Shown: positions 26,022-35,552 of the stretch, one piece after another | How positions within the stretch are numbered: position 1 is the first letter of the stretch | How the letters are laid out: each line of letters begins with the position of its first letter | Assembly (NCBI GenBank): GCA_944324365.1 | Contig: CALUWA010000001.1 | Location: forward strand, 124,001-188,000 | Reading direction: 5' to 3' | Length of the DNA: 64,000 nucleotides | Origin: Candidatus Gastranaerophilales bacterium | GTDB taxonomy: Bacteria > Cyanobacteriota > Vampirovibrionia > Gastranaerophilales > Gastranaerophilaceae | The notes under the pieces: model-generated | What the model was told of the DNA's origin: nothing | What the model saw: only the letters and a program-made list of their open reading frames with translations | Database searches by the model: none | Program-made: the position numbers and the translations under genes

Positions 26022-27062
26022 ATGGACTATAAACCGTTTATGAAACAATGCATAGAACTTGCCAAACTCGGGAGCGGAAATGTTTCACCAAACCCCTTAG
26101 TGGGCTGCGTTGTATTAGATAAGGATAATAATATAATATCAACAGGGTATCATCACTATTGCGGGGGCAATCATGCGGAAAGAGATGCTCTGTTAAAATT
26201 AACAAGCAATGAGGCAGAAAACGGCACTCTTATTGTCAATCTTGAGCCGTGCTCACATTACGGGAAAACTCCGCCATGTGCTGATTTTATTATTGAAAAA
26301 CATTTAAAACGGGTTGTAATAGGCATGAGAGATGTTAACCCGATTGTTGCAGGTAAAGGAATTAAAAAGTTAAAAGATGCGGGCATTGAAGTTATTGAGG
26401 GAATACTTGAGAATGAGTGCAGGCAATTAAATGAAGTTTTTATAAAAAATATGAGCGAACACAAAACATTTGTTGCAATTAAAACAGCAACAACACTTGA
26501 CGGCAAAATTGCCACCTCAATCGGGGATTCAAAATGGATTACTTCGGATTTGGCAAGAGATGAAGTTAAAAACATCCGCAAACGCTATGATGCAATTCTA
26601 ACTTCCTCAGGAACAGTTATCGCAGACAATCCTACAATGGCGCATAAGAAAAAAATCATAGTAGACAGAGAGTTAAAAACAAATTTTGAAGGTGCCAAAA
26701 TTTATAAGGAAGGCGAAATTTACGTTTTTTATGATGAAGCGTTAAATCCGCCGGCTATTTCGAATATACATTTTATAAAATCCCCGGTAACCAATAACAA
26801 AATATTTCCGGAATTCATTTTAAAAAAACTCTATGAACTCGGTATTATGAGTGTTCTGGTAGAAGCCGGAGGGCATATGAACGGTTCATTTTTGGACTAT
26901 GCAGATAAGATTTACCAGTTTATAGCACCAAAAATTATTGGCGATAACAGCGCAAAATCCGCTTATGATTACAGGCAAATTGATAAAATATCTGATGCAA
27001 AGAAGTTTACCGTTCAAGAGATACAGCAATTTTCGCCTGATTTTTTAGTCATATTAAAATAA
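26022..27062 (+). CDS. ribD: Bifunctional riboflavin deaminase/reductase
   Basis: 346 residues. The N-terminal zinc deaminase has GGNHAERDAL (His/Glu) and EPCSHYGKTPPCADFI (the two Cys ligands). The C-terminal reductase domain begins FVAIKTATTLDGKIATSIGDSKWIT and ends with the VEAGGHMNGSFLD block. It catalyses the second and third steps of riboflavin synthesis. No other rib genes are adjacent and no FMN riboswitch precedes it. Confidence 0.96.
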   Translation: MDYKPFMKQCIELAKLGSGNVSPNPLVGCVVLDKDNNIISTGYHHYCGGNHAERDALLKLTSNEAENGTLIVNLEPCSHYGKTPPCADFIIEKHLKRVVIGMRDVNPIVAGKGIKKLKDAGIEVIEGILENECRQLNEVFIKNMSEHKTFVAIKTATTLDGKIATSIGDSKWITSDLARDEVKNIRKRYDAILTSSGTVIADNPTMAHKKKIIVDRELKTNFEGAKIYKEGEIYVFYDEALNPPAISNIHFIKSPVTNNKIFPEFILKKLYELGIMSVLVEAGGHMNGSFLDYADKIYQFIAPKIIGDNSAKSAYDYRQIDKISDAKKFTVQEIQQFSPDFLVILK

Positions 27063-27119
27063 TCATACTTTACAATAAATTTTCACAGGATTATCATGGA
27101 GTAAGCAGGGGGAAGAGAT

Positions 27120-28538
27120 ATGTATAATCCTAAATCACATACAGCAGAAGAATTTATTAATCATGAAGAGATTTTGTCTACATTAGATTATGCCGAAAAA
27201 AATAAGAATAATGTTGCGCTAATAGATGAAATTATTGCCAAAGCTAAAAAAGAAAAAGGCTTAACACATAGAGAAGCATCTGTGCTGCTGGCTTGTGACA
27301 TCCCTGAAAAAAATGAAGAAATATATAAACTTGCCAGAAAAATCAAAAATGATTACTACGGGAACAGAGTCGTTCTATTTGCTCCGCTATATCTTTCAAA
27401 TTATTGCGTAAATGGCTGTGTATACTGTCCTTACCACAAGAAAAACACTCACATTCCACGCAAAAAATTGACACAGGAAGAAATAAAACAGGAAGTTATT
27501 GCGCTTCAGGACATGGGGCACAAACGTCTTGCTATAGAATCAGGCGAAGATCCTGTTAATAACCCTATAGAATACATTCTTGAATCAATAAAGACAATTT
27601 ACAGTGTAAAACATAAAAACGGCGCAATACGCAGGGTTAACGTAAATATTGCGGCAACAAGCGTTGAAAATTACAAAAAACTGCATGATGTAGGTATCGG
27701 AACATACGTTCTATTCCAAGAAACTTACAACAAAGAAAGTTACGAAAAACTTCATCCGACCGGTCCGAAACATAACTACGCTTATCATACAGAAGCCATG
27801 GACAGAGCTATGGAAGCGGGTATTGATGATGTAAGCCTTGGTGTATTGTTCGGCTTGGAATCTTACAAATATGAATTTGCAGGATTATTAATGCATGCAG
27901 AACACCTGGAAGCGGCATTTGGGGTAGGCCCTCACGCAATCAGTGTACCGCGCATCAGAAAAGCTGATGATATTGACCCTAACGTATTTGACAACGGAAT
28001 TGACGATGAAACGTTCGAAAAAATTGTAGCCTGCATAAGGATTTCTGTTCCATATACGGGTATGATTATTTCAACACGCGAAAGCCAAAAAGTCAGAGAA
28101 AAAGTATTAAGCCTTGGAGTATCACAAATCAGCGGCGGGTCAAAAACAAGTGTCGGCGGATACTATAACCCGATGCCAGAGGATGAAAATTCCGCACAAT
28201 TTGATATATCAGACCGCCGTCCGCTTGATGAAGTTATGCGCTGGCTAATAGATTTAGGATATATTCCGAGTTTTTGTACGGCATGCTACAGAAAAGGACG
28301 CACCGGGGAAAGATTTATGGCTATCTGTAAAAACGAACAGATACATAACTTCTGCCATCCGAATGCCCTTATGACGCTAAAGGAATACATAGAAGATTAT
28401 GCGTCTCCGGAAACACGTGCTGCCGGTGAAAAACTTATTGAAAAAGAATTAAAATTATTTAATGACAAAAATCTGGAAGCAGATTTAGAAGATAAACTCG
28501 CAAAAATTCATAACGGAGAACGGGATTTTAGATATTAA
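27120..28538 (+). CDS. hydG: [FeFe]-hydrogenase maturase HydG
   Basis: 472 residues. The radical-SAM motif NYCVNGCVYCPYHKKN gives CX3CX2C at Cys96, Cys100 and Cys103. The C-terminal auxiliary cluster block CTACYRKGRTGERF, with a further Cys in IHNFCHPNAL, separates HydG from its relative ThiH. HydG splits tyrosine to make the CO and CN ligands of the hydrogenase H-cluster. HydE, HydF and the hydrogenase are not in the window. This implies fermentative hydrogen metabolism. Confidence 0.95.
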   Translation: MYNPKSHTAEEFINHEEILSTLDYAEKNKNNVALIDEIIAKAKKEKGLTHREASVLLACDIPEKNEEIYKLARKIKNDYYGNRVVLFAPLYLSNYCVNGCVYCPYHKKNTHIPRKKLTQEEIKQEVIALQDMGHKRLAIESGEDPVNNPIEYILESIKTIYSVKHKNGAIRRVNVNIAATSVENYKKLHDVGIGTYVLFQETYNKESYEKLHPTGPKHNYAYHTEAMDRAMEAGIDDVSLGVLFGLESYKYEFAGLLMHAEHLEAAFGVGPHAISVPRIRKADDIDPNVFDNGIDDETFEKIVACIRISVPYTGMIISTRESQKVREKVLSLGVSQISGGSKTSVGGYYNPMPEDENSAQFDISDRRPLDEVMRWLIDLGYIPSFCTACYRKGRTGERFMAICKNEQIHNFCHPNALMTLKEYIEDYASPETRAAGEKLIEKELKLFNDKNLEADLEDKLAKIHNGERDFRY

Positions 28539-29433
28539 ATTTCTTAAACCTGCTGTATTTTTGCAGTTCATCAAATCTAATAACAATGCCGTCTTTTGCC
28601 GCAACCAGCAATGAATTTTTGCCGGCAGTTATAATTGTGCCCGGTGCGGCAGACTCATTGGTGATTACGGTTTTGTAAGGATTCGTTATGTAAAAATCTT
28701 TGCCGTACTGAATATAGGTAGGCAAAAACGGGTAAAATGCCCTAACATGGGCATAAATTTCTTCTGCAGTTTCGGCAAGAAAATCCAATGTCATATCCTC
28801 GGGCTTTACATTGCCGAAATAAGTAGCTTTGCTTTCGTCCTGTGCGACCGGCACAACAAAGCCAAGCTTTAACTTTTCAAGCAACTCAGCACACAAAATA
28901 CGCGCAAGAAATACCGTTTTATTTTTTAGCTCTTTAGAAGTATCACCTTCCAAAATATCAACTTTTGCCTGTGCTAAGATTGCACCTTCATCAAATTTTT
29001 CACTCATAAGATGGAATGTTACACCGGATTTTTTCTCTCTATGCCAAATAGTTTGTATATAAGGATTAGGGCCTCTGTATTTTGGCAAAAGAGAAGGATG
29101 AACGTTAATCATCCCAAGCGGCGGAAGGTTAATTATCTCCTTTTTAATTTTTTCCCGCCAGGTACCGACAAGAATTACATCCGGGTTTAGTTTTAAAATT
29201 ATCTTCTTAAACTGTTCAGAATTTGCGGATTTGCATTGGATATCATATAAATTATGATTTTTAATGAGAGTAGTAACAGTCGACGGATAAAAGAAATCAT
29301 GCAGGAATAAGCGCAAAGGAGAATACATCAACTGTTCATAGCGAAATACTCCGACAATTTCCGCATTGGCAAGTAAAGCTCCGCGGATTAAATTAGCAAG
29401 CATTGCATCTTTACCGAGAATTACAACTTTCAT
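28528..29433 (-). CDS. Fmt-like formyltransferase
   Basis: 301 residues. The formyltransferase core is MINVHPSLLPKYRGPNPY (Asn and His of the catalytic set) and SGVTFHLMSEKFDEGAIL (catalytic Asp), and a C-terminal domain follows. It is either the methionyl-tRNA formyltransferase or a paralogue that formylates another amine. The N-terminus, MKVVILGKDAMLANLIRGAL, is less like classic Fmt, so I leave the symbol open. It overlaps hydG convergently by 11 nt and follows the matrixin gene by 3 nt. Confidence 0.85.
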   Translation of the reverse strand: MKVVILGKDAMLANLIRGALLANAEIVGVFRYEQLMYSPLRLFLHDFFYPSTVTTLIKNHNLYDIQCKSANSEQFKKIILKLNPDVILVGTWREKIKKEIINLPPLGMINVHPSLLPKYRGPNPYIQTIWHREKKSGVTFHLMSEKFDEGAILAQAKVDILEGDTSKELKNKTVFLARILCAELLEKLKLGFVVPVAQDESKATYFGNVKPEDMTLDFLAETAEEIYAHVRAFYPFLPTYIQYGKDFYITNPYKTVITNESAAPGTIITAGKNSLLVAAKDGIVIRFDELQKYSRFKKFNI

Positions 29434-29436
29434 ATC

Positions 29437-30231
29437 CTAATCCCTTTTCTTATGGTCATGCGGAGCCTTTTTGAAAAACTCTTTTGCCTTTGAGGATAAA
29501 GTAACATTTTGGAGCGACATATGATACATATGCAGCCGGGCAATATTTTCTGTTTCCTCAAGCAAATCCCGTTTTGGCATTTTTATTGATTTTTTAACCT
29601 TTTCAAATTCACTCGGCACATTTTTAGCCATAATCCGCTCAATCACCTGATCAATATCACTGCCGCCGACACCATACATGGAAGCAATTTCCGCAGTTGT
29701 AGCGCCTTGAGGCAGCTTATAAAGCCAGTTTACTGTTAATACATCTCCTTCCGAAACACTGTGAATACCGCTTTGATGCGGAGTATACATAATATCGGTT
29801 TTATATGGACTATGCCCTAGCCCTATTGCATGACCGATTTCGTGCAAAATTGTGTGATAAACTTCATTTTCGCTTCCGTATTCCTGATGGATTAACCCGT
29901 CAGTAAGCCCGATTGCAACTTCTGCACCATACAGTCTGTTGCTGGCGTCAAAGCTGAAATAACAATGTCCGAGAGCCTTTCTTTCAACACGTTTCCAATC
30001 AATATTAACATTGGATTCCAAAAGAGTATTTACGACCGTAAAAGAAATTCTGCCTTTAGTCGCCTTTTGCCATTCATTAAGAGCCTTTCTGACAAGCGAA
30101 TTATACTTATAGTCCTGCCCCTGTTTTGCATAAAACTTCATCGGCGCAATATAAACTTTTAACGGCATAAAAGTCCAGCGCATTAACCTGCCGTTTTTTA
30201 AGGATTGTGAAACATATGTTTTACTTACCAT
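29437..30231 (-). CDS. Matrixin-like zinc metalloprotease
   Basis: 264 residues from the ATG at 30231 (MVSKTYVSQSLKNGRLMRWT). The zinc site HEIGHAIGLGHS (HExxHxxGxxH), followed six residues on by the Met-turn DIMYTP, is diagnostic of metzincins of the matrixin type. A structural Zn or Ca loop may precede it. There is no signal peptide, unusual for this family, so it acts inside the cell or leaves by another route. The start lies 6 nt after TACAAT. Probably co-transcribed with the formyltransferase gene. Confidence 0.88.
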   Translation of the reverse strand: MVSKTYVSQSLKNGRLMRWTFMPLKVYIAPMKFYAKQGQDYKYNSLVRKALNEWQKATKGRISFTVVNTLLESNVNIDWKRVERKALGHCYFSFDASNRLYGAEVAIGLTDGLIHQEYGSENEVYHTILHEIGHAIGLGHSPYKTDIMYTPHQSGIHSVSEGDVLTVNWLYKLPQGATTAEIASMYGVGGSDIDQVIERIMAKNVPSEFEKVKKSIKMPKRDLLEETENIARLHMYHMSLQNVTLSSKAKEFFKKAPHDHKKRD

Positions 30232-30237
30232 ATTTTT

Positions 30238-30243
30238 ATTGTA
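30238..30243 (-). promoter_or_regulatory. -10 box of an apparently leaderless metalloprotease mRNA
   Basis: TACAAT AAAAAT ATG on the minus strand; a TACACA lies 17 nt upstream as a possible -35. No ribosome site. Confidence 0.45.
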
Positions 30244-30308
30244 TAATAAAAAGTACGAAATGTGTATCATGTATCAGTCATATTAAGTAAGAAGATTAGG
30301 AGGAAAGA

Positions 30309-30623
30309 ATGAATATAATGCAAATAATGAAGCAGGCTCAAAATGTGCAGGCAAAACTTAAATCTGCTCAGGAAGAACTTTCAAAAATGGAAATCGTGGG
30401 AGAAGCAGGCGGCGGAGCCGTAAAAATTATTTGTGACGGGCAGGGAAAATTTAAATCAATTAAACTTACAAGCGATGCCGTAAACGTAGATGATGACGCA
30501 CGCGAAATGCTTGAAGATTTAATCACCTCCGCAATGAACCAGGCAAGTGAAAAAGCTTCTAAAGAAATGGAATCAAGAATGAAGCAAGCTACAGGCGGAT
30601 TGAATATTCCGGGATTATTCTAA
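30309..30623 (+). CDS. Nucleoid-associated protein YbaB/EbfC
   Basis: 104 residues. MQIMKQAQNVQAKLKSAQEE followed by GEAGGGAVKIICDGQGKFKS and a C-terminal MNQASEKASKEMESRMKQAT match YbaB/EbfC, a dimeric DNA-binding protein. AGGAGG precedes the ATG. It sits 1 nt before recR, the arrangement found in most bacteria. Confidence 0.95.
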   Translation: MNIMQIMKQAQNVQAKLKSAQEELSKMEIVGEAGGGAVKIICDGQGKFKSIKLTSDAVNVDDDAREMLEDLITSAMNQASEKASKEMESRMKQATGGLNIPGLF

Positions 30624-30624
30624 T

Positions 30625-31221
30625 ATGATATACCCAAAATCCGTTGCTGCGCTGATAGAGCAGTTTCAAAAATTCCCGTCAGTCGGGCCGAAATCTGCCC
30701 AAAGAATGGCATTTTATCTTCTCAGAATGCCTATGTCTGAAGTGCAAAAACTGGCACAAAGTATTATAGAGGCAAAACAGAACACAAGGACATGCGAGAT
30801 ATGTTTTAACCTATCTTCGACAAGTCCTTGTGAAATTTGCCAATCTACGCGCAGGGATAAATCCACAATCTGCGTTGTTGCGGAAACCAAAGATTTAATC
30901 GCAATTGAAAAAACCAACGAATATAATGGTCTTTATCACGTGCTGCAGGGTTTAATTTCACCTATGGACGGTATAGGTGCCGATGATATAAGGATAAAGG
31001 AGCTCCTTACAAGGTTAACAGATGAACAGGTAAAAGAAGTCATCCTTGCTCTCAGCCCTTCTGTCGAAGGCGAGGCTACAAGTTTATATTTGAGTAAATT
31101 AATTAAGCCTTTCGGTATAAAAATTTCGCGTATTGCATTCGGACTTCCGGTAGGAGCAGATTTAGAGTATGCGGACGAAATAACCATAGCCCGCGCAATT
31201 GAAGGAAGAAGGGAAATCTAG
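30625..31221 (+). CDS. recR: Recombination protein RecR
   Basis: 198 residues. Helix-hairpin-helix FPSVGPKSAQRMAFYLL, zinc finger CEICFNLSSTSPCEICQ (four Cys, about 54-69), TOPRIM domain ICVVAETKDLIAIEK and C-terminal Walker-like FGLPVGADLEYADE are all in the normal RecR order. It acts with RecO and RecF to load RecA at gaps. It follows ebfC by 1 nt. Confidence 0.96.
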   Translation: MIYPKSVAALIEQFQKFPSVGPKSAQRMAFYLLRMPMSEVQKLAQSIIEAKQNTRTCEICFNLSSTSPCEICQSTRRDKSTICVVAETKDLIAIEKTNEYNGLYHVLQGLISPMDGIGADDIRIKELLTRLTDEQVKEVILALSPSVEGEATSLYLSKLIKPFGIKISRIAFGLPVGADLEYADEITIARAIEGRREI

Positions 31222-31275
31222 CCCATACTCATCCAGCTAATTGCATTTAGAGTCGAATTAATATAAACTCATATT

Positions 31276-32250
31276 ATGGTCGAAAATCTTCTTGAAATAA
31301 AAGATTTATATGTTGAATATAAAACCGATAAAGGATTTACCGGCGAAAAACAGATAATACATGCCGTAAACGGGGTTAATTTGGATATTAAAAAAGGAGA
31401 AATTCTTGCAATTGCGGGAGAATCCGGCTGTGGCAAGTCTACACTCGCACGCGCTGTTATAAGGCTTGAGACCTCAAAATCAGGAGAAATTATTTTTGAG
31501 GGCAAAAATGTTTTTGAAATGAATAAAACGGAATTGAAAGATTACCGCAAAAAGGCTCAAATGGTATTTCAAAACCCGTATGCAAGTCTTAACCCAAAAA
31601 TGAAAATTATCGACATTTTAAAAGAACCGCTAAAAATAAATACAAAACTTTCCGATATTGAGATTTATGAAGTAATTAAAGAAAAGTTTGAAAAAGTCGG
31701 TCTGGATATAGAATCTCTTAACTTATACCCGCATGAATTTTCAGGGGGGCAGCGCCAGCGTATAGCAATAGCACGTGCTCTTGTTTTAAATCCGGAGTTT
31801 ATATTGGCTGACGAACCGGTAAGCGCGCTGGATGTAAGTATTCAGGCGCAAATTATTAATCTGCTCAGAGAATTAAAAAATGACTACAAATTAACATTTT
31901 TGCTTATAACGCATGATATGAGCGTAATAAAGTACCTTGCAGACAGGGTTGCTATTATGTATTTGGGTGAAATAGCAGAAATTGGCTCGACTTCGCAAAT
32001 ATTTATAAATCCGAAACATCCTTATACAAAAGCCCTGCTCAGTGCCGTTCCTCAAATTTCGGGAGAACAGCAGGAAAGAATCCGCCTTGAGGGCGAGCTT
32101 CCATCTGCTGCAAATCTGCCTAAGGGGTGCAAATTTCATACACGCTGCCCGAACTGCATGGATATATGCACGCAGTGCGCCCCTTCGGAAATTGAAACCG
32201 GAGAAGGCCATAAAGTTAAATGTTTTTTATATATGAAATTAAATAAATAG
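31276..32250 (+). CDS. Oligopeptide/dipeptide ABC transporter ATPase (OppF/DppF type)
   Basis: 324 residues. Walker A AGESGCGKSTLARA (about 55), signature FSGGQRQRIAIARAL, Walker B FILADEPVSALD, and the C-terminal OppF-type Cys-rich tail CKFHTRCPNCMDICTQ, which usually binds an Fe-S cluster. It energises peptide or nickel import with an OppD-type partner. No OppABCD genes are adjacent. The start lacks a ribosome site; TATAAA lies 8 nt upstream of the ATG. Confidence 0.92.
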   Translation: MVENLLEIKDLYVEYKTDKGFTGEKQIIHAVNGVNLDIKKGEILAIAGESGCGKSTLARAVIRLETSKSGEIIFEGKNVFEMNKTELKDYRKKAQMVFQNPYASLNPKMKIIDILKEPLKINTKLSDIEIYEVIKEKFEKVGLDIESLNLYPHEFSGGQRQRIAIARALVLNPEFILADEPVSALDVSIQAQIINLLRELKNDYKLTFLLITHDMSVIKYLADRVAIMYLGEIAEIGSTSQIFINPKHPYTKALLSAVPQISGEQQERIRLEGELPSAANLPKGCKFHTRCPNCMDICTQCAPSEIETGEGHKVKCFLYMKLNK

Positions 32251-32262
32251 TATTATTTGTGT

Positions 32263-32268
32263 TATAAT
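32263..32268 (+). promoter_or_regulatory. -10 box of an apparently leaderless smpB mRNA
   Basis: TATAAT GCCCTT ATG: 6 nt between the -10 box and the start codon, with no ribosome site. Confidence 0.5.
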
Positions 32269-32274
32269 GCCCTT

Positions 32275-32727
32275 ATGGAAAAGAAAGTAATTACAACTAA
32301 CAGAAAAGCATTTCACGATTTTACGATTTTTGAAAAGTACGATGCCGGTATTGTGCTTACGGGCACCGAGATTAAATCCGTGCGCAAAAGTGCCGTAAAT
32401 CTGAAAGACAGCTTCTGCAAAATTGAAGATAACGAAATTTTCCTTTATAAGTGCCATATTTCGCCATATGAACAGGGGAACAGATTTAATCACGAAGCGG
32501 AAAGAACAAGAAAGCTTCTCTTGACCAAAAAAGAGATTTTAAAAATGCAAAATAAAGTAAAACAAAACGGATATACGATTGTTCCGCTGGAATTATATAT
32601 TATAAAAGGTTTTGCAAAACTGCAAATAGGTCTTGCAAAAGGTAAAAAACTCCACGACAAACGCGATGCTTTGGCTCAAAAAGATCAAAAAAGAGAAATG
32701 GACAGGGCGTCTAAGATAAGATATTAA
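32275..32727 (+). CDS. smpB: tmRNA-binding protein SmpB
   Basis: 150 residues. TNRKAFHDFTIFEKYDAGIV, LTGTEIKSVRKSAVNLKDSF and the C-terminal GLAKGKKLHDKRDALAQKDQ are the SmpB core and tail that place tmRNA on stalled ribosomes. The tmRNA gene itself is not seen in the window. The ATG at 32275 sits 6 nt after TATAAT. Confidence 0.96.
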   Translation: MEKKVITTNRKAFHDFTIFEKYDAGIVLTGTEIKSVRKSAVNLKDSFCKIEDNEIFLYKCHISPYEQGNRFNHEAERTRKLLLTKKEILKMQNKVKQNGYTIVPLELYIIKGFAKLQIGLAKGKKLHDKRDALAQKDQKREMDRASKIRY

Positions 32728-32795
32728 TAAGAGATTGCAAACTGTTTTTCTTTGATATAAAATTAGTGTGTAAATAGAATTTAGGGATATTATTT

Positions 32796-33659
32796 ATGAC
32801 AATACAAGATTGGTTTGAAAAGCGTAAAGAAGCTCAAATTCAGCGCAGAGCTCTTGAGGCTCGTATAGATAACGGAACAGATCCGGCACTTTGGACAAAA
32901 TGTGTACATTGCGATGCGCAAATTTTAAAAGAAGATTTAGATAACAATGATATGGTCTGCCCGGTTTGTGACTACCATTTCAGAATTAACGCGAGAAGAA
33001 GAATTAAGCAGCTGTTTGATGAAAATTCGTTTGAAGAGTTATTTACTAATATCAAACCTACTGATCCTTTGGAATTTGTTGATACGGAATCTTACAAGGA
33101 CAGATTATCCCGTGCACAGGAAAAAACAGGGCTTGACGATGCTGTTGTAACTGGTCTTGCAAAAATTGAAGGTCATAAAATTGCTGTTGCAATTATGGAT
33201 TTTGATTTTATGGGCGGTTCCATGGGCAGTGTTGTCGGGGAAAAAGTTACCAAGCTAATGGAAAAAGCCATTGAGTTAAGACTTCCCGTATTGGCAATTA
33301 CTTCTTCCGGCGGCGCCAGAATGCAAGAAAGCGCGTTGAGTCTTATGCAGATGGCAAAAACTTCACTTGCGGCTTCAAGACTTGATGATGAAGGTATTTT
33401 GTATGTAAACCTTATAACAGAACCTACATTTGGAGGTGTTACTGCAAGTTTTGGAATGCTCGGAGATATTATTGTTGCGGAACAAGGCGCAAGAGTCGGT
33501 TTTGCCGGCAGACGTGTTATTGAACAAACTATCCGCCAAAAACTCCCGGCTGATTTCCAGACTGCGGAATACCTGCTTAAATACGGTCAGGTAGACATTG
33601 TATCTAAACGCAAAGATTTAAGAAAAACTTTGGCTAATATCTTTGCTATGCACGAATAG
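32796..33659 (+). CDS. accD: Acetyl-CoA carboxylase carboxyltransferase beta subunit
   Basis: 287 residues. N-terminal zinc ribbon CVHCDAQ ... CPVCDYHF (residues about 32-55), then the crotonase-like carboxyltransferase core MDFDFMGGSMGSVVGEK and ITSSGGARMQESALSLMQMA. With AccA it transfers carboxyl from biotin to acetyl-CoA for fatty acid synthesis. First gene of a likely accD-accA-prmA-hypothetical-kdsB operon. Confidence 0.96.
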   Translation: MTIQDWFEKRKEAQIQRRALEARIDNGTDPALWTKCVHCDAQILKEDLDNNDMVCPVCDYHFRINARRRIKQLFDENSFEELFTNIKPTDPLEFVDTESYKDRLSRAQEKTGLDDAVVTGLAKIEGHKIAVAIMDFDFMGGSMGSVVGEKVTKLMEKAIELRLPVLAITSSGGARMQESALSLMQMAKTSLAASRLDDEGILYVNLITEPTFGGVTASFGMLGDIIVAEQGARVGFAGRRVIEQTIRQKLPADFQTAEYLLKYGQVDIVSKRKDLRKTLANIFAMHE

Positions 33660-33680
33660 AGAGTAATAAGGAACACAAGA

Positions 33681-34637
33681 ATGGCAACAATTTTGGACTT
33701 TGAGAAACCAATTATGGAAATTGAAAAGAAAATTGAAGAATTTAAAAAAATAAGTGCGGAGTCCGGTATGGATTTAAACAAAGAAATAGAAACATTTGAA
33801 CAGCAGGCAGAAGACTACAAAAAGGATTTGTACGCAAACCTTAAGCCTGCACAGAAATTACAAATCGCAAGACATCCTGAACGTCCGAATTTTCTGGATT
33901 ACGTATCCGGCATGTGCGAAGATTTTATCGAGCTTCACGGGGACAGAACCGGGATGGATGACAGAGCCATAATCGGCGGCTTGGCAAAACTTGACGGTAA
34001 GCCTGTTATGATTATCGGGACAATGAAAGGCAAAACGACCAAAGAAAATCTTGAATACAACTTTGGGATGCCGCAGCCGCAAGGATACAGAAAAGCAATG
34101 CGATTAATGAAGCATGCAAGCAAGTTTAATATTCCTATTATTACTTTAATCGATACTCCGGGAGCTTATCCGGGTATAAGTGCCGAAGAAACCGGCCAGG
34201 GACTTGCAATTGCAACTAACCTTCGTGATATGGGTAAATTAAATGTTCCGATTATTGCAATTATCACAGGGGAAGGCTGTTCCGGAGGCGCCCTCGGGCT
34301 TGCTGTTGCAGATAAGGTTTATTTGCTTGAACATGCTTATTATACAGTCATTTCTCCGGAAGGCTGCGCTTCTATACTTTGGCGTGATGCCTCAAGAGCC
34401 GGAGATGCTGCTGAAGCATTAAAAATCACTGCAAAAGATTTAATGAAATTTGATATTATTGACGGAGCAATAAAAGAGCCTGTAGGCGGTGCACACCACG
34501 ATTACGCTCTGATGTGCGAAGAAATGAAAAAGACTATCAAAGAAGCTCTTGAAGAACTTTCAAACCTATCTGCCGAAGATTTGAAGAAGCTCAGATATGA
34601 TAAATACAGAAAAATGGGTGCTTTTATCGAAGGATAG
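33681..34637 (+). CDS. accA: Acetyl-CoA carboxylase carboxyltransferase alpha subunit
   Basis: 318 residues. LDFEKPIMEIEKKIEEFKKI at the start; YVSGMCEDFIELHGDR, GRKTTKEN-like KGKTTKENLEYNFGMPQPQG and DTPGAYPGISAEETGQG in the core; ITGEGCSGGALGLAVADKV after it. These are the normal AccA blocks. It sits 21 nt after accD and works as an alpha2-beta2 complex with it. Confidence 0.96.
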   Translation: MATILDFEKPIMEIEKKIEEFKKISAESGMDLNKEIETFEQQAEDYKKDLYANLKPAQKLQIARHPERPNFLDYVSGMCEDFIELHGDRTGMDDRAIIGGLAKLDGKPVMIIGTMKGKTTKENLEYNFGMPQPQGYRKAMRLMKHASKFNIPIITLIDTPGAYPGISAEETGQGLAIATNLRDMGKLNVPIIAIITGEGCSGGALGLAVADKVYLLEHAYYTVISPEGCASILWRDASRAGDAAEALKITAKDLMKFDIIDGAIKEPVGGAHHDYALMCEEMKKTIKEALEELSNLSAEDLKKLRYDKYRKMGAFIEG

Positions 34638-34638
34638 A

Positions 34639-35544
34639 ATGATGTCTGACTGCTATTACGAATTAAGAATAAAAATTAATCCGGAATTGGAAGATATTAT
34701 TTCTGAATTTTGTTTTGAAGAATTGCCTTGTGAAGGTGTTGTTCTGGCTGAAGAAACCTATAAGGATTTAGAAATGGTTTCTACAACTGAAGGCACTTTA
34801 CGGGTATTCTTAACTGAAAAACCCGATAAAAATATTTCTGATATTCTCTTGGAACAACGAAAACTTCTTAAATCAAGAGGATTTTCAGATGCTGAACTTG
34901 GAAGCTGGGATTTTACATTTGAAGAAAAAGTAAACCAGGATTGGTCTAAAAAATGGAAAGAAAAGTGGGATATTACCCGTGTATCTGACAAAATCGTCGT
35001 AGTACCTGATTGGCTTGACTACACTCCGAAAGAAAATGAAGTTACCATCACACTTGAGCCAGGTTGCGCATTTGGAACTGGAACCCATCAGACAACTCAG
35101 CTTTGCATGAAAGCAATTGAAAAATATATGCCAAAAGATGCTGATGTTGCAGACATCGGAACAGGCTCCGGTATTCTTGCAATTTGTGCAATGAAATTCG
35201 GGGCAAAATCTGCTTGCGGATGCGATAATGATGAAACAGTAATTGATGTAGCAAAAGAAAACGCTTTCAAAAACAATACAGAGTGTACATTTGAACTTAA
35301 TACCACGGACAAAATAACAGAAAAATTCGACTTTGTCTGTGCAAATATTCTCCATAATGTTCTTGCTGAGATTATGGAGGATTTGAAAAATATAATGCAT
35401 AGAGGTGCAATAATGGTTTTGTCAGGCATTCTGGATGAAAAAAAGCCTGTTGTTATTGAGGCTGTTGAAAAATGTAGATTAAAAATAATAGAGGAAATGC
35501 ATCAAGACCAATGGGTTGCGCTGGTTATTAAAAATGAGGAGTAG
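34639..35544 (+). CDS. prmA: Ribosomal protein L11 methyltransferase
   Basis: 301 residues, started at ATGATG directly after accA (AAGGA 5 nt upstream). PrmA-specific LEPGCAFGTGTHQTTQLCM (about 150) precedes the SAM loop VADIGTGSGILAICAMKFG and the catalytic-site block VCANILHNVLAEIM. It trimethylates L11. The N-terminal 100 residues form the L11-recognition domain. Confidence 0.95.
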   Translation: MMSDCYYELRIKINPELEDIISEFCFEELPCEGVVLAEETYKDLEMVSTTEGTLRVFLTEKPDKNISDILLEQRKLLKSRGFSDAELGSWDFTFEEKVNQDWSKKWKEKWDITRVSDKIVVVPDWLDYTPKENEVTITLEPGCAFGTGTHQTTQLCMKAIEKYMPKDADVADIGTGSGILAICAMKFGAKSACGCDNDETVIDVAKENAFKNNTECTFELNTTDKITEKFDFVCANILHNVLAEIMEDLKNIMHRGAIMVLSGILDEKKPVVIEAVEKCRLKIIEEMHQDQWVALVIKNEE

Positions 35545-35552
35545 TGTTATTG